Below, one piece after another: positions 1 to 8,101 of a DNA stretch of 23,395 nt. The notes below the pieces were generated by a model that saw only the letters and a program-made list of their open reading frames with translations, had not been told where the DNA came from and did not search any database. The DNA comes from Chara braunii (Eukaryota > Streptophyta > Charophyceae > Charales > Characeae): positions 972,626-996,020 of the forward strand of contig BFEA01000562.1 of NCBI GenBank assembly GCA_003427395.1, written 5' to 3'. A program made the position numbers and the translations under genes. Numbering within the stretch: position 1 is the stretch's first letter; each line of letters opens with the position of its first letter.

Positions 1-52
1 AAGGGACGCTGGACCCGGTTTCCAGCAGGTGATGCTCCCCACCAATAGATGG
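1..52 (+). other. Conserved LINE 3'-UTR hairpin, copy 1
   Basis: In the sense direction the motif starts GGGA and contains GCTGGA-loop-TCCAGC, then ends in TCCC. The inner 6-bp and outer 4-bp arms can pair. The same arrangement occurs at three other LINE 3' ends in this window. Confidence 0.7.
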
Positions 53-149
53 AGCGGCCCGCCTGGCAAAGCCTCAATCCCGGTGGTTCTCTTACCACCA
101 CCAGGATAGAGGCCTTGCGCGTGGGCCTTAAAAAAAAAAAAAAAAAAAA
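1..149 (+). mobile_element. LINE 3' end with poly(A) tail (plus strand)
   Basis: Positions 1-52 match, in the opposite orientation, the 3' UTR sequence of three minus-strand LINE copies at 849-900, 2196-2245 and 4957-4999. The match is followed by about 77 bp of element-specific sequence and an uninterrupted run of 20 A at 130-149, which is what the 3' end of a retroposed LINE looks like. The rest of the element lies outside the window to the left. A 127-codon frame across this stretch (49-432) runs through the A run and has no recognisable domain, so I do not call it a gene. Alternative: a SINE that borrowed the LINE 3' end. Confidence 0.7.
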
Positions 150-752
150 GATCCCCAGACGCCCACCCTCTCATCAATTCTCCGTGGCGCACCCCACTCC
201 CCCAGTCCTACCTCAGTGTCTACCACTCGGGTCCGTCGCCCTTCTACCATCTTTGGAGTGCGACTTGACCAGACAATTCAGGACTGAGCAGCAACCCTGC
301 TCAGCCCTGGTTGAAGCACGCTTTAACAAGCCCTGTCGTATGTTTGAGTTACTAGGACATGGCAACCGAAGTCACGAGCTCAATCATAGCAGTGAGGTTA
401 GGAGACAAGTGAAAGAAAGACGAGATAAATGACAGGGAGATAGTACATTTTTGTATGAAAAGTCACAGCAGTGCTGCCTCATCCGCCTGGTCGAATCATC
501 ACATCAACAACTAGCAATACCATATCTAAGTGTGCCGTATGAGACATCAGCAAAGATGCGCAAAACAAGCAGCCATAATATGACACAATAGAGAATCCAT
601 AAGAGAATCTTCAGCCACTCCATTATATAGGGTGTAAGGGAGAAGAAGAAAAAGAAGAAGGGATGCAAAACGCAAGACGACGGCCAGTCTGAGAGAGTAG
701 AGAGAAGAAGAAGAAAACCAACACAAGGCGATGGACAGAAAGCGGGAAGTCG
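150..752. other. No gene seen; spacer between two LINE ends
   Basis: No coding domain is recognisable on either strand. It contains AACAAGCCCTGTCGTATG at 324-341, an 18-mer that recurs in the 39-bp tandem repeat (1783-1800), so part of this stretch derives from a shared dispersed repeat. 640-735 is rich in GAA/GAG triplets. Confidence 0.5.
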
Positions 753-848
753 TTTTTTATTTTTTTTATTTTTTTTATATACACACAGTCCCTGCAGTGC
801 TAGTGAAGCTGTTGTGAGCAGACGTCACTAGCACCTGGGGAGATACTC

Positions 849-900
849 CATCTATTGGTGGGGAGCAGCACCTGCTGGAAAACGGGTCCAGCATCCCTTA
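849..900 (-). other. Conserved LINE 3'-UTR hairpin, copy 2
   Basis: Near-exact inverted match to positions 1-52. The inner arms GCTGGA/TCCAGC and outer GGGA/TCCC are kept. It lies upstream of the A-rich tail on the minus strand. Confidence 0.75.
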
Positions 901-1331
901 TGAAATATAATACAACATGAAACATAGACGAGTAACAGGATGATGTCTGGAAGGCGCCTGCCAGCATTGATTACTCTGGAGTCCAGAGGGTTGACTGAGC
1001 AGGTGTGGGTATGACCCGACCAATGGGTCTGAAAAGCAGGTGGTCCCCATCTCCTTCTTCAGCCCTTTGTCTGGTCAGGGTTCCGGGAGGAGCCACTGGG
1101 GGGCACCAGTGGGGTCTCCTTTCATCACCCTGTCCATCCCCTAAAAATTCCTTTACTTTCGAAAACAGCCACCCGCCCCCACTGCGTCATAATGCTGGTT
1201 ACAAGACAGGATAAGACCGAATAGGTCAGAATAAGATGGAATAAAAACAGAAAATGGAAGCTTTGTCGGCTAAAGGAACATAAAACAGCAGATTGGGTTC
1301 TGAGAATCTGTGGTTTTCATTGGGCAGGGGT

Positions 1332-1640
1332 TTACAGACATATTTCCAGAGACCTCGGATCGGGAGGGAACGGGTCTGGAAACTCCTCTGCGGGTCTCAT
1401 GGGAATGCTCGAGTCTATCGACAGCCACTCTTTGAATCTCAGGTGGTAGTCCCTTGGGACTTCCTCTCCTTGGCTGTCCTCCCTTCCTTCTTCTCCTTCC
1501 CAGTCCCCTGTCCAGAATACTTCTGCTACCCATCCCTCCCGGTCCCCGCCCAGCCATTCCCTAGAAAACTGTAGTAAGACTTTACTCAAGACAAAGCGAG
1601 CAAGATGATATTTTTGAAGCCCAAATGAAATTTCATGAAG
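1332..1640 (-). pseudogene. LINE ORF2 C-terminal tail fragment
   Basis: This open minus-strand frame encodes the extreme C-terminus of the LINE protein, after the zf-RVT domain. It includes WLGGDREG, then RDYHLRFKEW and later PMRP...PDPFPP, ending with a stop near 1332. The LINE at 5206-5720 has the same order of blocks (CLGGHKGG, RDYYLYFHYW, PMRP...PDSFPP), and the copy at 2505-3637 keeps WLGGDRGG. Conservation of protein between copies whose DNA differs indicates this tail is translated in the family. Its function is unknown. The upstream end is truncated, and the frame overlapping on the plus strand is a shadow. Confidence 0.65.
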
Positions 1641-1757
1641 TACAGAATGCCTCTCCCATGCCGTCGATTGGACAAAGATGATGCGAACGCATCAAGCAGT
1701 ACCCTGACCAACAAAGGAGACACACATATCGGCAAGGACTGACATGTTTCGACTGTT

Positions 1758-1866
1758 GTATGGGTACTTTGGGTGCTAGGCGTAACAAGCCCTGTCGTAT
1801 GCGTACCTCGGGTGCTAGGTCTAACAAGCCCTGTTGTATGGGTACCTTGGGTGCTAGGCGTAAGCG
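1758..1866. repeat. 39-bp tandem repeat, about 2.7 units
   Basis: Units begin GTATG at 1758, 1797 and 1836, exactly 39 bp apart, and share TAACAAGCCCTG and GGGTGCTAGG. A single related 18-mer lies at 324-341. The 80-codon plus-strand frame here has the repetitive composition of a tandem array and is not called. Confidence 0.9.
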
Positions 1867-2076
1867 TCTTTCTACAGGCCCTAGGCGTAAGCCTTAATGT
1901 CCCCCAAGCTTACCCAGGGTACCCAATGTATGGATCTAGTTGTGTACCCCCCAGACATCACAGGCAATGTCCAGTGCCTCCCCCTAACCTATGTCTAACC
2001 TATGAGACCCCCTGAGCAACCCGGGTATACCCACCTAGCACAGCTATTATCGATTGTTCTTTCAACAAAAAAAGGG
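1867..2076. other. No gene seen
   Basis: Contains further GGCGTAAGC-like pieces echoing the tandem repeat up to about 1895, then unassigned sequence. ATCGATTGTTCT near 2049 recurs inside the LINE at about 3419. No coding evidence. Confidence 0.4.
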
Positions 2077-2098
2077 AAAAAAAAAAAAAAAAAAAAAA

Positions 2099-2131
<33 letters not shown>

Positions 2132-2132
2132 C
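2077..2132. repeat. Poly(A) followed by (CAA)n
   Basis: About 25 A residues (2077-2101) run into roughly ten CAA triplets. On the minus strand this is (TTG)n then poly(T) at the 3' edge of the LINE, which is not a normal A tail, so it is probably a rearranged or replaced tail. Confidence 0.9.
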
Positions 2133-2195
2133 CAGCCCCCTCCAGTGCTAGCAGTGCTGGTAAGAGCAGACACCGCTAGCACCTGGGGAGAGTCT

Positions 2196-2245
2196 CCATC
2201 TAGTGGTGGGGAGCATCACCTGCTGGAAAACGGGTCCAGCGTCCC
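2196..2245 (-). other. Conserved LINE 3'-UTR hairpin, copy 3
   Basis: Matches 849-900 and the inverse of 1-52 with few differences. The inner arms GCTGGA/TCCAGC are perfect. Confidence 0.75.
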
Positions 2246-2504
2246 AAATACAGAATGAATATGGAGAATTGTCCGAAAAGGATCTGAGAGATGGTTGTTG
2301 GACTTGAATACTCTAGGAGCTAGGGAATTGATTGAGCAGGTAGATGGAGAAAGGGAGAGAGCCTCTTCAGACACCCTGTGTCAGGGGCCAGATACCTGCT
2401 AATACACACTGGGTCCTTCCCCACCTCGGCTATCTCTACCCACCTGCCATTCTAGTCACACTTTGCCCGTTTCTACTCCTGACCAAACCATTGTACTTCT
2501 ACTA

Positions 2505-3637
2505 TTACTGTGGCTGCCGGGGGAAACATATATGGAAACTCCTCCTTGGTAAGGGCGGCACTTCCCCCCTCATTCCCCTTCTCCCCACGGCAGGCCATTC
2601 GACCTGTGCCATCATGCCACCTCTGTCCCCCCCCAGCCAATCTGCACAGAAGGTTTGTATTTCCTTGATAATATCTGCTTTCTGTGTGAGGTATTCCATT
2701 TTTTCCTAAAACCTTTTCCATTGTACCCTTATTTCTGTTTCAATAAATTGCCTAACGATGTCAGCCACTTCCCCTTCGCCCATCCTGGCCCCTTCCTGGT
2801 CGAATACACACCTTTTTTACCACAGCGCCCTTCTGGTCGTGGAAAAAAGGTTATTGGCATGGCGGGATGCTTGTGGCCTACGCCACTCATCTAAAAGTGT
2901 TGTTTCCCAATTCCACCACCATTCCTCCTCGGTTCCTAGTTGTGACCAAATGCGGTCCCACCATCGCCACGTTAGTACAGCCCTTGGGAATTGGAGGAAG
3001 ATGTGTTTTATTGTCTCACATATTCTACGGCTCGGGAAACCCGCATAGAAGGATTTGCACCATGAAAGGGTCTCCCCCCTTTGTTCCATGTTCGTTCTGT
3101 TGATGATCCAATTGTTTGTGGGGAGGCATCTATGGCCAATTTGCCATTGTAGGGAGGCGAACTTCGGCGGTGACGGGTCTCTCTTTCATGCCTTTGAACC
3201 ATTGCCGGCCTAACCCGATCGTCATCTAAGTTTAGGTGTCTCTTCCACATGTCCCCTACCCCTGTCCGAACATCCACCCTGGGTCTGATCATCCTATAAG
3301 TGGTTCCTACTGACAATGCAGCGAGTTGTACTAGTTGCCCTTGCCGACCCCTCTTCCATTGCCATTCAAGTGGGTCTAGAGCTAAGCAGGACAGAGGGAT
3401 ATTATTGATTGTTCTGCTATCGATTGTTCTGGTTATGTTGTTAAATCGCCAATACTTTCGACCCTTCCCCTGCCCCTGGAAACACCCTACGCACCAAAAA
3501 AAAATGAACCGATGCACCACTTCTTTTGGCTGGCGCAACCAGCCATTTTGCTCCGGTAGGCTGACCCCCGGAATTTGAGCCGCACATATTATGGCCATGT
3601 CAAAGAATAAAGGTCGGGAAACGTATTGGTGGTTCAA
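2505..3637 (-). pseudogene. LINE ORF2 C-terminal part with decayed zf-RVT domain
   Basis: The minus strand encodes, in order: a linker with TYRMIRPRVDV and MWKRHLNL, which matches TYKILRP and RWMKHLNL of the longer LINE; a zinc-binding zf-RVT remnant (WCKSF...CETIKHIFLQFPRA...WWDRIWSQL, about 2940-3070); a helix with NLFSTTRRALW; KRCVFDQEGARMGEGEV; and the tail WLGGDRGG. Several frames must be joined. One break is at the A/T-rich run near 2815-2820, and others are near 3070 and 2700. A zinc-ligand cysteine and the CP of the usual HxxxxCP are changed to phenylalanines. zf-RVT follows reverse transcriptase in plant-type LINEs. This copy cannot make a working protein. Confidence 0.8.
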
Positions 3638-3781
3638 TACGACCTAGAGGCTCTCGCCTATCATCACTAGGTGTAAGGCTATGAACCGCCCTCTTAACTT
3701 AGTTATTCAGTAGACCTTTCTCTAGCCGCTTTATATCGGTGGTGGTTCTAACTGAGTCATGTTCTTCATACGACCTAGAGG
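3637..3781 (+). repeat. 14-bp direct repeats flanking 117 bp
   Basis: ATACGACCTAGAGG occurs at 3637-3650 and 3768-3781. The first copy sits at the 5' edge of the LINE remnant. It could be a target duplication of a small insertion or residue of an older repeat. Confidence 0.6.
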
Positions 3782-4159
3782 TTCGTATCGCTCCATTGTT
3801 TTACTTAGGTACCGAGTGTGAATTCAAAGGTTGTTTGAATTATGCAAGGTAGCAAAATATTTGAAATCCCCTCTTCTTCTATTCTCTTGCGGCTGCACAT
3901 TGCCGACACCTGAGTTGAGGGCATACCAAAGAACTCATGAAGTTACCCCAAAACTAAACTAACAATCATTGAGAAGTTAACAACTGTATCTTGTTGTGCA
4001 CATCCCAACCCTTCTTGGATTTCACTGAAGTTTGCGTCCTCACATTCATCGTACTTACTTGTTTGCAGCTGTTCATTCTCTCTCTTCTCAACCAAGTTTT
4101 TTTTTGTTGATGCAACTGCTATCTTTCTCTGTCCGGTCCACATTACCTTTTTGGGGTTA
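3782..4159. other. No gene seen
   Basis: Short frames exist on both strands but none shows a recognisable domain, and the composition is unremarkable. Confidence 0.4.
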
Positions 4160-4660
4160 TAGTGGCATCATATTCCATTCTTTAAGTGGCACTATCTTCC
4201 TCCTGTGGCACCGTGAAATAAGGCAGGGTGTCACTCGTAAAGGTGTCACTCGAAGAAGGCAGGGTGTCATGGGGTCACTGGAAGAATGCAGGGTGCCAGG
4301 GGCTACTGGAAGACGGCAGGGTGACACACGAAAACGTGTCATTGGAAGAAAGCATGGTGCCACTATCTTCTTCTAGTGGCACCTTACCCCTTCTTTATGC
4401 CATTAAAAAAAAAGTGTTATTGCATGAAGGCAAGGTATTACCTTCTTCCAGATGCACCTTAACTCTTCTAGTGGCACCCTACCTCGAACGAGTTGCTGCT
4501 ACCACTTAAAAGAGTTCGAATGACACCCTTACCCCTTCTACTAGCGGCACACTGGAAGAAGGAAGGTTGCCACTGAAAAAAAACAGGGTATGAATGGAAG
4601 AAGACCGAGTGTCACTCAAGAAAGGGGCACCTATGTAAAAAAGGTAGGATTTTCTCGGCG
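4160..4660. repeat. Degenerate minisatellite in both orientations
   Basis: Imperfect units of about 20-35 bp around GGGTGTCACTGGAAGAAGGC repeat on the plus strand (about 4225-4360). The complement GTGGCACC..CCTTCTTC-like units follow. The switch of orientation is at a perfect palindrome at 4356-4383 (10-bp arms GGTGCCACTA/TAGTGGCACC, 8-nt loop). Frames across it are repetitive shadows. Confidence 0.75.
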
Positions 4661-4868
4661 ATCCTGTTGTGCCCCTTTCTTGCCGTGCCCCGTGTGCCAC
4701 TCTAGTCTCTAGGAGCCCACCCTGTCTTGTCGTAGTGGACTGCGAGAAGTATGGCGTAGTGGTACGGCAATCCTGCCGTGCCCCTTTCTTGTTGTGCCTC
4801 GTGCCCCGTGCGCACTCTGTAAAAAAGGTAGAGTTTTCTCGATGAAGTGTCCCTTTCTTGAGTGAGCC
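4633..4868. repeat. Duplicated blocks and an inverted pair
   Basis: TGTAAAAAAGGTAG..TTTTCTCG occurs near 4633 and near 4818. A GTGCCCCTTTCTTG block with CCGTGC occurs near 4670 and 4780. CACTCAAGAAAGGGG (about 4613) is inverted as CCCTTTCTTGAGTG (about 4850). The 167-codon minus-strand frame across 4506-5009 spans these repeats and the LINE tail and is not a gene. Confidence 0.7.
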
Positions 4869-4956
4869 GAGAATTATGGCTCGGGTGGCACACGGCCGTT
4901 TGTGCAGAAGCCTCTCTCCAAAGGTCACAAAACCATTTTTTTTTCCTACCCATATC

Positions 4957-4999
4957 TGACGGGGAGCATCACATTGCTGAAAAATGGGTTCAGTGTCCC
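4957..4999 (-). other. Conserved LINE 3'-UTR hairpin, copy 4 (diverged, compensated)
   Basis: The sense strand has the stem CTGAA/TTCAG where the other three copies have CTGGA/TCCAG. A G:C pair became A:T on both sides, so pairing is kept. GGGA and TCCC are also kept. It is followed by sequence-specific bases and A9. Confidence 0.7.
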
Positions 5000-5205
5000 T
5001 TGAATACATTATCCTGAAACTTCAATAAAGGAAGATCTAACATCATGTTCTACCTGATCTAGTGTAAAAAAAAGTTATCTCTTCACCCATTTGACCAAGT
5101 GCCAGATCTATCAATAATATGCTAGCAACTAGTTCTCCACAAAGTTTGGAAAACCTGATTTAGGACAAACGAACCGTTTAATCCAAACCATACCACCTTC
5201 AAGGT

Positions 5206-5720
5206 ACCAGATACATTGTCGAAGGTGGAAAAGAATCAGGGGATTTAGACATAGGACGCATAGGTAAAGAGGGGTCAGGGTTTGTCCAATAATGAAAATA
5301 GAGATAATAGTCTCTTCTAATTTATTGTCGTCCTCCTTCCTGTTGATCATCCTTGTCCACCTTCCATATGATCCTTCTCATTTTCCCCCCTTTATGTCCC
5401 CCTAGACAAGTGTCGCTAAAGTTTTGAAAATGCTGAAGAATTTATGTCTTGGATGATAAAAATTTTACTTTCTCCTTTACTTTTTCTCATAGCACTGTTA
5501 TATCTGTGTATATTTATTGTTTTATGGATTTCATGAATTCCTGACCATTCAGTCTCGCCCCCTCCATTTCATAGGTGCACCTACGATACCAAATGACCCG
5601 TATAAGTGCTCTTCGTGCAACAATAAATAGATTGCGAGTAAAATCGTCTAATTGGTTTGGGTCCCAGGATTCACATAAAAAACATAGAATTTGTGAAAAA
5701 CTAACAAAATAAATTGTTAG
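5206..5720 (-). pseudogene. LINE ORF2 C-terminal tail (downstream half of split element)
   Basis: The minus-strand coding relic contains FLCESWDPNQL, NLFIVARRAL, RRCTYEMEGARL, then CLGGHKGG, RDYYLYFHYW and PMRP...PDSFPP. These match, in order, the C-termini encoded at 2505-3037 and 1332-1640. The open frame called at 5514-5807 extends upstream past the homology into AT-rich sequence, so its first roughly 40 codons are probably not LINE. Several in-frame stops and shifts are present between 5510 and 5206. Function of the tail is unknown. Confidence 0.7.
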
Positions 5721-6080
5721 GTTTGCACGAAAATTTTTAAAGATTCTGATAATACTTTTTTCAGGCCTCCTACATGAACAAAATTTTATGTGAAGTAAAT
5801 TAACCACAAAAAAGGAATAGAAAACTACTTTTTCAGAGCCACTAGAAGTGATGAGGAGAGAAACAACTTTTTTTACAAAAAATCAGTACCTTGCAAAGCA
5901 CCGTTAATTCAGGAACTGAAATATCACTATATTTTGTTTAACTAAAAAAATCATATTTATAGTTCTGTAAGGTATGTAGCACGACGAACCTATTCGGGGG
6001 TTTCCCAAACATGCACACATGCTCTCCTATTCACGAATACATTCGCTTTGATATGTTATCTCATGCATGGACGGATTTCA

Positions 6081-6466
6081 TTTTTTAATTTTACATCATT
6101 GTTGGCTAGGAATTTGAAGATGTCCCCCAGGCAAAAGTTGTTTTAATTTTTTTTTTACACAACATATATTTTTTGACAAGAGTTTTACAGTTAACTCAAA
6201 AATGGAGTTATATTAATTTATAATTCTATAAACTTGATTTCCCAGAATCTGGTGTTTTTAAGTATTTTTTTTATTTTTTAATTTTAAATCATCGTTGGCT
6301 AGGAATTTGAAGATGTCTCCCAAATAAAAGTTGTTTTAATTCTTCTTTTACATAAAATATATTTTTTGACAAGGGTTTTACAGTTAACTTAAAAATGGAG
6401 TTATATTAGTTTATAGTTATATAAACTCGATTTCGCAGAGTCTGGTTTTTACCAAACTGCTGAAAA
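6081..6466. repeat. Tandem duplication, 193-bp period
   Basis: A block starting TTTTTTAATTTTA at 6081 recurs at 6274. Internal landmarks (GTTGGCTAGGAATTTGAAGA, ACAGTTAACT, the TTTATA palindrome at 6217 and 6410) keep a 193-bp offset with scattered differences. Confidence 0.9.
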
Positions 6467-7030
6467 TGGTTTATAGTTCTATAAATGAGTATTCATTGAA
6501 ACTGTTTTTTTTAACATCTTTCGGGTTCGCCTTGTAGTCGTTAAAGATTGTCTTGTTTGAGCTATGTTTTTTGTCAATCTACTGAGAACGACTTATAGTC
6601 CTATAACATGCTCTTTGCTGGACAGAATTTTCTTGCACATTTTGAGAATTGCTAGACTTTTTGCCTGTTTCTTTGCCTCCTTTCTTAGGAAATAGTTAAA
6701 AACGCTCTCTTTTATGTGTCAAAAATAACAGTTTGACTTTAATTTTTCATTCTATAAAAAATGTTAGGTTTTGTGGTTTTGTCATGTTTTCACGAATTCG
6801 GTTTTCGCAGCCGTTCACGAGCTTCGCGTGTGTGCCCTTCGCTCAACACAGAAACATCGGCGAGACACTCTTTTTAAAGAAGCAACAATTGTGGAAATTT
6901 ATTTCAAAGTGATTCAGGTCATTTTCCAAAGATTTGTCCCTTAGGCGTTTCTAAGACCCCGGTTTCAAAGTAGCAATTTCTAGTACTTTTTGGTTCGTTC
7001 TTGCGGGTTAGAAACGATGTCACCATTCGC

Positions 7031-7610
7031 CTTTTTTTCTCATCTTTGTGCTTCATAATTTATAGAACTATAAACGGAATGAAGAATTCCGAAGGTGAGA
7101 TGATTTTTTGCGTTCCAATTTATAGGACTATAAATACGCAAATGTCAAGATGTCTGGCTTCGGTATAAGGGCGCACATTTTTTGAGTGCTTCATGTTTTC
7201 TTTTTTCTCGCATGTTTGTGCGTCACGGTTTATAGAACTATAAACGGAATAGAGAATTTCAAAGCTTACATGGTTTTTTGTTTTTCAATTTATAGGACTA
7301 TAAATACGCAAATGTCAAGATGTCTGGCTTCGGTAGAAGGACGCACATTTTCAGAGTGCTTCTTTGTTTTCTTTTTTCTCGCATGTTTGTGTGTCACGGT
7401 TTATAGAACTATAAACCGAATGAAGAATTCCGAAGCTGACATGGTTTTTTGCTTTCCAATTTATAGGACTATAAATACGCAAATATCAAGATGTCTGGCT
7501 TCGGTACAAGGGCGCACATATTCGGAGTGCTTTTTTTTTTTTTTTTTTTTTAGTGTGTCTTTGCCGTGTGCTTTATAGAACTACCAACGGAATTCGGGAA
7601 GCCTGAACTG
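7031..7610. repeat. Tandem repeat, about 171-bp period, 3+ units
   Basis: TTTATAGAACTA(TAAAC) begins at 7059, 7229, 7400 and 7572 (spacings 170, 171, 172). Each full unit has a second palindrome, TTTATAGGACTATAAA (7119, 7289, 7460), the phrase AAGATGTCTGGCTTCGG, and a T-rich block ending CTCGCATGTTTGTG. The last unit decays after a T21 run (7531-7551). The 130-codon plus-strand frame here is a by-product of the array. Confidence 0.95.
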
Positions 7611-8101
7611 CATCTGTTTTCTGCTTCTTTAATGAAAGGACTCGAAAGGTGCATATGCCAAGACGTCCTGCTTTCGTACAACGCAATACATTTTGGAGTG
7701 ATCGTTATCCTGCCTGGGTTTTCTTAACTTTCCTCTAAGTTTGTAAGTGGTATCTAGTATTGTGGAGTGAATTGTCATATTTGCGCGGTTTCAGCAGAGC
7801 AAAGAATTCATTTCTCGACTACAAACGACTTTTGGGATCACTTGTTGACCTGCTTTTATATGTGATAAAAATGAGGCTCAGTGGACAAACTTTCGTCTCA
7901 CTAATCACCTTCTCCTAACAAGAGCCTTGATTTGGTATGCTTTTCATCACTAGGTGCGGCATACAACGTGTAAAAGTAGCACCAGCGAAGTGAAAATGAG
8001 TGGAATTTTTTTGGTTTCTCCGGTCTATAAAAATTGTTTGGTTTTCTACGTTTGTTTGGTTTTCATGAATACTCTGTTAACAATGCCCTCCTGTCTCACG
8101 G

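Larger units (their letters stand above)
753..1640 (-). mobile_element. 5'-truncated LINE copy (C-terminal tail, 3' UTR, A-rich tail)
   Basis: Read on the minus strand this has a coding remnant (1332-1640), a 3' UTR with the shared hairpin (849-900), a second stem with 9-bp arms GTGCTAGTG/CACTAGCAC (about 799-836), and an A-rich tail with interspersed T at 753-778. The sequence upstream of the hairpin resembles the matching part of the 2077-3640 copy, for example around 985-1000 and 2315-2340, so homology reaches beyond the motif. No target-site duplication was found by eye. The 5' boundary near 1640 is approximate. Confidence 0.75.
2077..3640 (-). mobile_element. 5'-truncated LINE copy (zf-RVT region to 3' UTR)
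   Basis: A minus-strand LINE remnant holding the C-terminal part of ORF2 (2505-3637), a 3' UTR with the shared hairpin (2196-2245), a stem with arms GTGCTAGC/GCTAGCAC (about 2145-2182) and a simple-sequence 3' edge. It aligns at protein level with both 8102-8640 and 5206-5720, which shows that those two pieces are neighbours in an intact element. The reverse transcriptase domain is absent. The 5' edge near 3640 coincides with a stop and a 14-bp direct repeat. Confidence 0.85.

Noticed and set aside
1-900. A DNA transposon with about 50-bp terminal inverted repeats
   Set aside because: The same motif occurs alone at two further sites, always followed by an A-rich or simple-sequence tail and preceded by LINE coding sequence. 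Two LINE 3' ends in opposite orientation explain it better.
7186-7578. 130-codon plus-strand frame with repeated segments
   Set aside because: The repetition is that of the 171-bp tandem array. There is no coding constraint and poly-F comes from T runs.
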